DNA from: Rhabditoides inermis
Taxonomy: Eukaryota > Nematoda > Chromadorea > Rhabditida > Rhabditidae
Reading direction: 5' to 3'
NCBI GenBank assembly: GCA_963966185.1
Contig: CAWZYM010000271.1
Span: 860,001-924,000, forward strand
DNA length: 64,000 nt
Every line of letters begins with the position of its first letter. Position 1 is the first letter of the stretch. The position numbers and the translations under genes were made by a program. This document shows, one piece after another, positions 1 to 10,004 of the stretch. Under the pieces are notes generated by a model. The model saw nothing but the letters and a program-made list of their open reading frames with translations, was not told the DNA's origin and ran no database searches.

Positions 1-153
1 TCTTTCGAAAAAAGAGAAATACTGCAGTTTTGACTTAAGCATTGCTACATGGCGTCTAACAACTTCGGAAATGATTAGAATACTCACTGCGAAAATAGAG
101 TTGAAGAGACTGTACTTTGCAAACATGTTTAAAAAAATCAAGTTTGGTTCTAG

Positions 154-297
154 GCCACGTTCGTGAAGATGGCTCTGGAGTGTGCGAAGACGTGCGAGTT
201 CTGTGATGTCTGCAAACCTGCACCCACTACTGCTGCGTCGACGAGTGAGGAGAGAGAGAGAGAGAGAGGAGATGGAGAGGGGGGGGGGAAGAGAGGA

Positions 298-341
<44 letters not shown>

Positions 342-597
342 TCTATCTGTCAGCCACCGCGTTGCCGTGCGTGGACCACGAACCCACCTGTCCGCGATTC
401 AAAAGCAAGTGCGACCAAGCGGTGAGTCGGCGAAATATTCGATTTATGTGCTTGGTTTATAAAAGCGACAAAAAATGAATAGTGAATAATCGGCTATGAA
501 AAAAACGAAAAAAAGAGCATCAGGTCGTTCAACTAAACTGTCCCGTGACGTGCGATTGTTGTGGAGAGATTACGACCACATTGTCGCCGGGTAGGGT

Positions 598-635
<38 letters not shown>

Positions 636-3001
636 TTCTCTCTCTCTCTATCTTTCTCTCTATCTTTCTCTCTCTCTCTATCTTTCTCTACATTTTTCTC
701 TTCCTCTCTCACTCTCGTTCTTCTCCCTCTTTATTTTCTTCTCGCATCTCTCGCATTTTCTCTCACTTGTTCACAACACCTCAGACATGCTCAGTCCAGA
801 TAGTGTAACACACTTTCTGCAGATCAAGATTGCGCGGACCCGGCGGTCACATGCTGCATCGTCACCGATTTCTGCGCCGATCCGGTACGAATCACAGTGT
901 AAAGCTCTGGAATCGCAGACACAGACACGCACGAAACAAATTCACTCATAACACCGCTCGACGTTTTATAGTGCAGTCACTTTCTAAATGATGGAGGAGA
1001 GAGAGAGAGAGAGAGAGGCATGGCTCCCGTTTTCAGAACTACCACGACCTGATGGTGTTGCTGTGTCCGCACAGCTGTAGCCGTTGTACCGAGTCGACCG
1101 CCACGCCGGCCCCCGGATCCATGAGTGAGCACCGCACGCGTTGCAGTCTGTACGCGACCATGCAGATAGAAAATCACAAAGCGAAATCACTCATCAGAAC
1201 CTTTTGTTGTCAAAGGTTTTCGCTCCAAGGTTTTCGCTCCAAGAAAAATAAGTAAACATTTGTAAATTGATTAAAAACAGAAAAAAAAGAAACATGCACA
1301 GACTCATCGCACACCAGGTGACCAGGTCAAGCAAAAAAGTGGCAATACGGTGATAATATGTAATACTTGCTAAATCAATATTTGATATTACTGAGTTTAT
1401 TGCATGTTTGTTCAGTAGACACGTGTTCTTGTAACTGGCTACAGGATCCGAGAATGACCACATAATAAGTTTGAATGTGTACAATTTTTCATTATTTCAG
1501 TCAGAAATATTTTCATTTCTTTTTCCTCAAATATCGTTTGCGTATATAAAGTTGAAATACATAAGTTTTTTCGCGCGAAATAGAAGAGGTTCACTTATCA
1601 TTGCATTTCGATTCAAACGGGACCAAATGATCTATACTTCAGCTTCACGTTTTTTTACACACGGTGACGTGCTCTTATCTCTTATCAAGAACATTCTATG
1701 ATATGCTACTGTTGGCTCACTCTCATCTGCAGAAAACGTTTTTCACTTTTCTCTGTTATCAATCGAATCAAATCAAATCAAAATGTTTATTCGGAATCGC
1801 AAACATGATTATGACACGTACAAAAACGAAATCACTCATAAGAACCTAAGATGATCGAGGTTTTTGCGCCGAAGAGAAGATGCAGGTTCACTAATCGAAC
1901 TCTTGCATTCCCATCCATTGAGGGCATTCGTCTTGTGGACCATACCATTGAACCAATATTGACGTAGATGTTGATAATCGATCGATATTCGAGGATAATC
2001 CAAATGCGCGGCAACTATCCATCTCTGTTCAGAAATGCGGGATGCAACTGACCGCAAGGAACGATATCCACTCCAGATAGTGCCAATAGTGATCCAATCC
2101 TCGAACTAGCGTTGCTGACATCCATGTGGGCTACTCCGCGCGGGCCCAGCGTTTCTCACGGAGGATTCCAGAACTAGCGGCCCAGCCGGAAAGTGCTCGG
2201 GGACTACCCTCCTCACCATCTCGCCTCGCGACGGCCTCTTTTCTTCTGATCGCTATTGAGAGCATCGCCTCAGGATATGTTGTATTGTCGCTCAGTGTTC
2301 ACCAGCGGCGGCGACGGCCGGTGGAGCGAGAAATACCCGACCCGCTTCCGTGGCGAAAAAAAATGGAATGGAAGCGCTCTGTTATCAATATTATATATTA
2401 CTATTGGTCACTACATACGTTTTATAGTATGTTGATGACGCCGTTGTTTCTGCAGTAAGTTGTTCATGAGTGTAACCATGCATAGGTTCAGCCTTTTGCG
2501 ACTATTTTTTCTAGAATATGATTATCATTTAACTCTTACTAACTTAGAACTTGAAACATTCGTATTTCGTGCGAACGAACGACGATAATGCGTTACTGCG
2601 TGGTGGCACCACGCTGCATTGCTCCCTATAGCAATGGATCCATACGAAAAAGAAGCGACCTATGAACTATTTGAAGATCTTCGAATAAAACGAAAATGTA
2701 AACTCATGTTTTCAGCAACTGTGCCACCGAACGGGTGCTGCGACCGGTCTGCGGGATGTTCGAGGGAGGTCAATCGGTGCCACGATCCGGTGAGTATTCG
2801 AAAATGACGTGTCGAAATTGTCTATGACACTACATCATAGATTGTTGAACAACTTGGTGTTTATTGTTGTTTTTGTTTCAGCTGTACGAAAATATCATGA
2901 GAAAGGAGTGCGCGAAGTTGTGCGGCTTCTGTACCGCCGTGGAGGAGGAAAAAGGTGAGCTCTCTCTCTCTCTCTCCCCTCTTTCTCTCTCTCTCTCCCC
3001 C

Positions 3002-3038
<37 letters not shown>

Positions 3039-3142
3039 TCTATATACCTACAATCTCTCTTCAGACATTTCCGAGCTCACCTGTGTCGATCAGTGGACGG
3101 AGTGCGACTTGCTGGCGGAGCAGTGCGGCAGTGCCGACCCGG

Positions 3143-3213
<71 letters not shown>

Positions 3214-3319
3214 TCTCTCTCTTTCTGTCTTTCTCTCTCTCCCTCTATCTGTCTCTCTCTCTCCCTCTTTCTGTCTCTCTCTCTAGGTCTCTCTCTCTCT
3301 CTCTTTCTCTTTCTGTCTT

Positions 3320-3368
<49 letters not shown>

Positions 3369-3375
3369 GTCTCTC

Positions 3376-3412
<37 letters not shown>

Positions 3413-3813
3413 ATCGATGTGTCTCTAGTCCATCCAACTGCACATGTCCCTCTTCTGCGCCGCCACTTGCGGCACGTGCGGTGAGTTCGTGAAACTAATT
3501 CAAATTCAAATGTTTACTCGGAATCGCAAACATGATTCTGACACGCACAAAACAAATCAACTCACACGAACCCAGGCGCATGGTGAATGCAGGTTCACTA
3601 ATCGGCCCTTCTCATCCATAGAGGGCACTCGTCTTGCGCACCACACCAACCACACCATTGAACCAATATTGACGTAGATGTTGATATTAAATCGATATCC
3701 ATCGATAATTAAAATACGCTCTTTTGTTCCCTTGATAACGTCAAGACGCTTATTCAATTAACTGCTAATTGTGTTTAGCCGACTCTGCGGTCTCTGGACA
3801 AGTGCAGGAATAA
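154..3813 (+). CDS. Multi-ShKT-domain protein, 3' part of gene (10 exons)
   Basis: Exons 154-244, 354-421, 524-590, 823-884, 1037-1124, 2716-2789, 2882-2954, 3065-3141, 3429-3480 and 3779-3813 join in phase with GT-AG introns and end in TAA at 3811. The product carries a partial ShKT domain (motif ECAKTCEFC) and then four complete six-cysteine ShKT domains. The third has one additional Cys next to its second cysteine. The last ends in FCAATCGTC, followed by a short tail ADSAVSGQVQE. ShKT domains are compact disulfide modules common in nematode secreted and cuticle or astacin-type proteins; no enzymatic domain is visible here. Each complete domain is split by a phase-0 intron after its third canonical cysteine, and domains are separated by phase-1 introns. 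The 5' end and signal peptide lie before the window. A possible poly(A) signal AATAAA (3809-3814) overlaps the stop codon. Domain and splice assignment is strong; the function is inferred. Confidence 0.85.
1180..1250 (-). repeat. Short fragment of the intronic non-LTR repeat
   Basis: The stretch with 'gaaatcactcatcagaacct' and a doubled 'ggttttcgctccaag' resembles 1826-1875 of the longer repeat copy further down the same intron. It has no tail of its own. It is probably a fragment of the same antisense retroelement family. Confidence 0.3.
1752..2065 (-). mobile_element. Non-LTR retrotransposon 3' end, antisense, copy 1
   Basis: Read on the minus strand, this segment encodes the C-terminal piece of an ORF with the motifs NIYVNIGSMVW and RRMPSMD. 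It then runs through an AATAAA-like signal into a (TTTGAT)n-type tail at about 1755-1785. That layout is typical of 5'-truncated non-LTR retrotransposons. The same motifs recur at 3499-3715. It lies in the 1.6-kb intron between exons 5 and 6 of the ShKT gene. The family name is not assignable by eye. Confidence 0.55.
3142..3412. repeat. Long (CT)n microsatellite in ShKT intron
   Basis: An almost pure CT/CTTT tract starts four bases inside the intron after the donor at 3142 and fills nearly the whole 287-bp intron. Open frames of Ser-Leu or Glu-Arg repeats here are artefacts of the repeat. Confidence 0.95.
3495..3718 (-). mobile_element. Non-LTR retrotransposon 3' end, antisense, copy 2
   Basis: This second copy has the same orientation as the one near 1.9 kb. 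It carries the minus-strand motifs NIYVNIGSMVW and RRVPSMD and a short TTTGAATTTGA-type tail at about 3496-3511. It sits in the last intron of the ShKT gene. The match between the two copies is obvious but diverged, so they are independent insertions or an old duplication. Confidence 0.55.
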
Positions 3814-4530
3814 AAATCAAAGTGAGTGACAAGACTTCGAAAGTGGTGAACAGACTATTTTTTTTAGCAAAAGCGCGACTTCTGCTACGCTTGTACCAGC
3901 AGACGCCACTTTGATTCCGGAACGTCATTTTATTTGTCCCTATACGCTAACCATGACATCTCTCTATCTCCCTTCACTAAAAACTTATATTGATCAATTA
4001 TAAAGTCATTTCATCGAGACTGCATGGTGTGAAACAAAAATTACTTTAGTGATTTTTTCTTTTTTTTCTCGTCAGATCTCAAATCCCACAAAAGTTTTTT
4101 CAATCAGCAGTGGTCATGAGGTGAAACAAAAAGACGAGACCAATAACATTGCGATTGGTCGACTATCTTTCTTTCTCACATCATTGCGCGCTCAGTTGAC
4201 TTGTTGTATATAACTTCAAATTCTTTTTTTTTGACAGTTTTCGGAAACTCTCGAACACTTTTGTTTCCATCAAAAATGGCGATTCGATGAAACAAATAGC
4301 AAGAGACCAATTAGGAAAAGTCTTCCTACCCAACCGACAATAGTCAGTTTGTGGTATAGCTAAATGTCAGAACAAAAACGGAAAAACAAAGCGCAAACTC
4401 TAATGATACGTTCAGTCAATCTATGTATGATACACAGGAGTACATATTTTCTCTCATGTGTGAACGGAGCAGGAAACGAGTTGACGGCGACAAAGCGGAT
4501 ATTGAGTATTCTGAAAAGATAAGGCAATAT
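3814..4530. other. Intergenic, AT-rich
   Basis: Only short AT-rich open frames occur. I see no splice-consistent exons, RNA gene or repeat structure. Confidence 0.5.
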
Positions 4531-4534
4531 GGAG

Positions 4535-4935
4535 TTCACACCATCACACCATCACACCATCACACCACCACACCACCACACCACCACACCATCACACCAT
4601 CACACCACCACACCACTTACACCACCACACCATCACACCATCACACCACTTACACCACCACACCATCACACCATCACACCATCACACCACCACAACTTAG
4701 CGCAACCACACTATTCACCACGACTGATTACGTGATGGTGTGGTAGTTTGGTGGTGTGAGTGGTGTGATCGTGTGATCGTGTGGTGGTGTGATTTCCTAT
4801 ATGTGGTGTGTGTGGTGTAGTGGTGTACAGGAGTGGTGATGTGGGTTGTGTGAGTGGTGTAGTGGTGTGATGGTGTGGTGGTGTGATGGTGTGATGGTGT
4901 GATGGTGTGATGGTGTGATGGTGTGATGGTGTGGT
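4535..4935. repeat. CAC/GTG foldback microsatellite
   Basis: The left arm (about 4535-4695) is built of 8-bp units CACACCAT or CACACCAC. The right arm (about 4733-4935) is built of the complementary GTGTGATG/GTGTGGTG units. Only about 40 bp of non-repeat sequence lies between them. A single strand could fold into a very long imperfect hairpin. The His/Thr-rich frames read through it are not genes. Confidence 0.9.
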
Positions 4936-4939
4936 TTCC

Positions 4940-5490
4940 TATTCGCCAAAAGATAACACAGAGTAGTGCTCGTTCGTGGAAAAGAACGGATTGTGTAGTT
5001 GAGTCATGTCATGAGTGACTTATAACAGATTGGAACAATACGCTTTGAGCACAAGTCAGGAATGATTCTCATAGTCGCATTACGTTACATACATTTTTAG
5101 GCTTCTAAACCCAATAGATGAATGTATATCGCCTTAATACCATGATGAATAACACATTTAGTCTCTTCATATTACTACCTACTACTTAAACATCAAAGAC
5201 GTTGTCTTACGATTAGTTTGCATCTTCGAACACGGATGAGGATGTGACTGGAATGAATGAACAATTTACAACGTCTACTGAACTGATCGGCTTTCATATT
5301 CGCAAACATGTGTCCATTGTTCTCCTACCAGTATGAAATACAACGAACAATTTACAAGAGTTTCTCTACGAATGCAAAGAATGATGAAATGCACGCTAAC
5401 TTTGGGATGTGATGGGTTTGTAGCAGCCTATAAAAATAGGAACACCTTTCTCACTGTACATCAAGGCATACGCTCATGAAATGAACGTGA
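4940..5490. other. Intergenic, no recognised feature
   Basis: AT-rich sequence with no coherent exon series. It precedes the putative coiled-coil gene. Confidence 0.5.
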
Positions 5491-5497
5491 TTTTCAG

Positions 5498-5704
5498 TGA
5501 TTTTAAAAGCTACACCAACGGTGCAGAAAGAATTAAGTGATATCATAGTCTACATGATTGATAGTAAACAACCTTTGAAAAAATCTAATGATGAGTTTCA
5601 GGACAAAGTGGCTGTAGAAGAAGACTGGAAGAGAAAGGCTTGTGTCGAAGCGCGTGAACTTGGCGGAGGGATCGGCGAAGGACGTGGCAAAGATGGTGAG
5701 GAAC

Positions 5705-5759
<55 letters not shown>

Positions 5760-5781
5760 TTCTTTCTTTCTCTCTCTCTCT

Positions 5782-5832
<51 letters not shown>

Positions 5833-6211
5833 GTGTGTCTTATCTATCAATCTTTTTTTTCTTTTGCTGTCTTTCTTTCTTTACCTCTCTTTTGCAGCAT
5901 TAGTTTTCAATGTCTCTCCAATTTTCACGCACGTTACCTCGTTATGCTTATCGTATATACATTATAGACATGTTTTTGTTTACAAACATTGTTCCGTCTT
6001 CCTAATGATTACATTGTGTTATGCATACATATTGAGGTTCTGGATCTTCTGAACACCATCGAAGAAAAGAAGGTGCAAGCGGCCGAAGAACGAAACTCGA
6101 TACTCTATAATGTAAGGAGAGAAAGAGAGTGTGTATGCGAGAGAGAACGAGAAATGGAGCAAGAGAAAAGAATGAGCGGTAGAGAGAGCGCGAAGAAAAA
6201 GCAAAAAGAAG

Positions 6212-6244
<33 letters not shown>

Positions 6245-6549
6245 AGATATGGCTCGTTGTTTTCAACTTGAGCGAAGTGCAAATGCCGGCAAAAAGTAGC
6301 CTATTTTTATCTATCCACGTTTCTAATTGTACATTTTGCAGCGATTGCATTATTGGATAACTCGAGCAAGAAAGGATATAAAAAAAGAGCAAGAGAAGGA
6401 GATAGGGAGAGAGAGAGAGAGAGAGAGAGAGAAAATAGGAATGAAAGCGTTCATAAACAGATTTATGCAATGTTGCATTTCCGCCTTTTCAGAAGCACAT
6501 GCTTGGAAAGGGCAACAATTCGGATACGGACTCGGATCATTCTGACTGA
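5498..6549 (+). CDS. Putative coiled-coil protein, 3' exons
   Basis: Three candidate exons join in phase 0 at the 3' end: one ending at 5695 (motif VNLAEGSAKDVAKM, donor gtgagg), 6037-6111 (VLDLLNTIEEKKVQAAEER, strongly helical) and 6493-6549 (KHMLGKGNNSDTDSDHSD, stop TGA). High GC at third positions supports this frame at 5640-5695. Upstream, from about 5500 to 5630, a different frame is open (PTVQKELSDII, then VEEDWKRK). Either a frameshift or a missed splice site therefore lies near 5630. The acceptor at 6036 (ttgag) is weak. The intron after 5695 begins with a long CT tract. I do not recognise the family; it could be a pseudogene. Confidence 0.4.
5707..5825. repeat. (CT)n microsatellite
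   Basis: Nearly pure CT tract that starts 12 bases inside the donor of the putative intron at 5696. Confidence 0.95.
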
Positions 6550-7332
6550 TCGCGCCTTTTCTCTCATCCTCTCCAACAGTACTCGACTTTCCCATAACTT
6601 CCCCGCTTCTCTTTTTTTGCAGTTTGCCTGACTTGTAGTTTCAAAGAGAACACAGTCCAAAAGCTGATTTCTTGCGCTCTGGTATCTCACGAGATATTAG
6701 GAGAACCTAGTCCTAATTTTTTTGTTCTGCATCTGCTTCTTGCTTTTCTTTCTTTCTCTTACCTGTTGTAGTCGTCTAATTGTTATGGGGTACTCAGACA
6801 TTTCTACCGGTCAACTGACACGTTCTCCGTGGAATAAATCATTTCTGTCCCGTCTATATTCTGAAGTTGATATATTGTGAGATATTTCTGTTGGTGCGAA
6901 AGAGACACTCACAGTAATTACAATTAGTACCCGGTATGTCGTTTGTCGCTTGTCACAATCCTGTCTTTGTCTACTCGCGAAGGAGGTTAATGGTGATGGT
7001 TCTTGATTTGCTGCCCGTATTTCTGCGGTTGACGTTTTCACCGTCGTCTCAAATTTCTATCACGCCCACTTTCTTCCGATGCTCCTCTCCTAACTATGTT
7101 GTTTGTTCATCTTCTTCAGGTGTGTCTGTTTAGTCATCATTCCCGTTCCTCATGATAAGAACGGAAATTGTAGTCGTTGTTTTTTCAACAACAAAAAAAC
7201 ATTCGAACTTGCAGTTTTCCACTCGCGCAGGCTTAGAAAAAAATGCATATTAGATAGAAGCGAGGAAGTAAGTCGAAGCACATTTCACTTTCTGTTCTCT
7301 TCATTCCTACCCTAATTAACTTCCTCTTCCAC

Positions 7333-7375
<43 letters not shown>

Positions 7376-7722
7376 CTCTTTTTTTCTCTCTCTCTCTCCC
7401 TCCTCTCTCTTTCTCTCTCTCTTCCCCCCTTCCTCATTAAGATCATGGCGTCATACTTTCCTTCCCACACGAGTTCTCTTGATTGCTTCGTAGTCGCAGC
7501 CTATCATATTTCTTCCATATCCTGATATCCTCGAATCTTTCTCTACCTCTATTCTAGGATAACCTGCAAGGCTCATTTTACGTGCACACTTCACTTCACG
7601 CACTGAAGTACCTTCTCAAACCTCGTCTTTAAAATGTCCGTTGCTATTTTTGAAATGTTTGCTCTCGTATTACGGAATCCGCACTTGATCTAATTCTCGC
7701 AACATTCGCGCAGCTGTCGACG
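6550..7722. other. Intergenic between coiled-coil gene and Srab-like gene A
   Basis: Contains a CT-rich tract at about 7335-7430 and short open frames without splice support. It should hold the promoter of the chemoreceptor gene starting near 7723, but no motif can be named. Confidence 0.5.
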
Positions 7723-9957
7723 ATGCGCTGCGTGCTTTCAGCCATGTCTTCATTCGATGACGTGTGTTCGATGGGAGAGCAACTCTCTTCTAACACACTC
7801 CTCAAAGCTACGCTGCTTTTCAAACTCATTGTTTGTGCTGTCGGAAATATTCTGTTCATCAAAATAGTCGTTGGAGTGTCGACGGGAAAGGTGAGTGAAA
7901 GTAACAACCTTTTTTCATCAACAGATAATTAGCATTGCGAAATTATGTATTATATCAGTTTTACACACGTTTTCAGCAATCGTTCCGTTGGCTTACGCAT
8001 CCGAATGCTCGCTGCATATTTTTCACCCATCTCTTTTTCACTTTCGTGATTGGATTCTCGTTCTTGTTCATCAGTGGATACGATCTGTATAGGTGCGTAA
8101 TTATACATTTCTTTTGTTTAATGCTGCAAGGATTGTGACACGTTACGTATATGGTTCAATGAAAACTTAAAGTGGACAAAAATCCCAAATGATTGACTGA
8201 ATTCTACACGAGTTATGATTCAGGCTGACTGTTGCGAAAGAGTTGTAGCAAAACTCGTCAGCGGATCCGAACCCGCGAGCCGTGATTGGCAGGCGAAACT
8301 TTAACCAGTTGCGCCGTAGAAGCAATGCCTGCTGGCTGCTTATTCTGAGCGACCTCACTGCATTTATCGAAAAGAAATGACGATAATTTCTTATCAATTT
8401 CTGGTGAAACGTAAGCTCGCGAAAACATGAAAGCTCTTAGTTACCGTATCATCCATTTGAAATTTTCGTGCCCGGACCCACCATGGGGAAGCTAGTGGGT
8501 CTTTTCAATGTTTAGCCGTCTTTATCTACACTACTCGCTACCTGGAATAGCAAAAGTGTGGGCCCGGGTGCCCCCGGTGTGGGCCCGAGTCGGCCCGCGC
8601 CCCGCATTTGATCAAATCGAAATATTTTTTCATAAAATTTTGTGTGCTATATGAGAAAAGAATTCCGCATCGATCTGCGTTTACAGAATTTTGAAATTTT
8701 GATTTTGATTTTTTCGGGCTCACACCCTGTTTGACCGGCGGTCCCACTGAGTGTCCCCGGTGTGGGACCGGGCTGGCCCGACGGGCTCATTCTGTGCCCC
8801 CGGTGTGGGACCGTGTGGGCCCGAACACTATATCTTTTTATTTTACTGTTTTTACTAAAAACCAATCTTACTAACAGAATCCTCGTAATCTTTTTAGTTC
8901 GCACACATGTTTTGAGGACTTTTGATAATGAAAAAAAATTCTACACGGCATTGCCAGACACTTTGTCTATAGCTTGTCAATTTTGTAGAGAATAGATTCA
9001 CCGAATTTATATTCTTGTTTTCGTGAGCTAAATATGAAATTGTGAAGTCATGTTTCCCTTTTTGAATTTCATATATGATTGGTCCCCGATAAAACGAAGC
9101 CCCTTTGGTGCATCCAGTCTCTCTCATTGCTGTCCAATCGCACATGGCTACTCTGCCGTAGTAATATTTGTAAAAAAACAGTAAATAAAAAAAGATATAG
9201 TGTTCGGGCCCACACGGTCCCACACAGGGGGCACAGAGTGAGCCCGTCGGGCCAGCCCGGTCCCACACCGGGGACACTCAGTGACTCAGTGGGACCGCCG
9301 GTCCCACAGGGTGTGAGCCCGAAAAAATCAAAATCAAAATTGAAAAATTCTGTAAACGCAGATCGATGCGGAATGCTTTTCTCATATAGCATACAAAATT
9401 TTATGAAAATTTTTTTCGATTTGATCGAATGCGGGGCGCGGGCCGACTCGGGCTCACACCGAGAGCACCCGGGCCCACACTTTTGCTATTCCAGGTAGCG
9501 AGTAGTGTATTTATCATTCAGGTATATCTACGCGTCATCGAGCCTCTCCCATGAGAAGAAGTGCGCAGTGCTCGTCATGCCTCTGTCCACCATATTCCCT
9601 ATTAGGGTCATTGTGCATTTCTCCATTCTAGGTGAGATGTTTCAATGTGTATGATACAGTTTTTACTGTTATCAGAAAAAAGTTTACACTCGTCGATATT
9701 TCTTTTCAGCTCAAGTCTTCTCGATCTTTGGGCTGTCTATCGAAAGGCTCTACTGCAGTGTGAACCTGGCGAAATATGATCGGATAACCGCTCCGAAACT
9801 GGGAATAGCTATTAGTATTGCGTCAGTGAGTTGTATTTTAATGTTTCACACGTTTGGAATTGTCACACTTCTAAAGTATATCGCTGCCAAGTGTGAGCAT
9901 ACAGAAAAGAGAAGGAGGAAGAGAGAGAGACACAGACAGAGTGAGACAGAGACAGAG

Positions 9958-10004
<47 letters not shown>

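Noticed and set aside
2126..2458. Open frame of 110 codons within the ShKT gene intron
   Set aside because: Position and phase do not fit the ShKT exon chain and no domain is visible. It may be an old repeat fragment, but this cannot be supported.
2955..3492. Ser-Leu and Glu-Arg repeat ORFs here and at other microsatellites
   Set aside because: They are translations of (CT)n/(GA)n tracts that lie inside introns.
4423..4746. His/Thr-rich ORF
   Set aside because: Translation of the CACACCAT octamer repeat.
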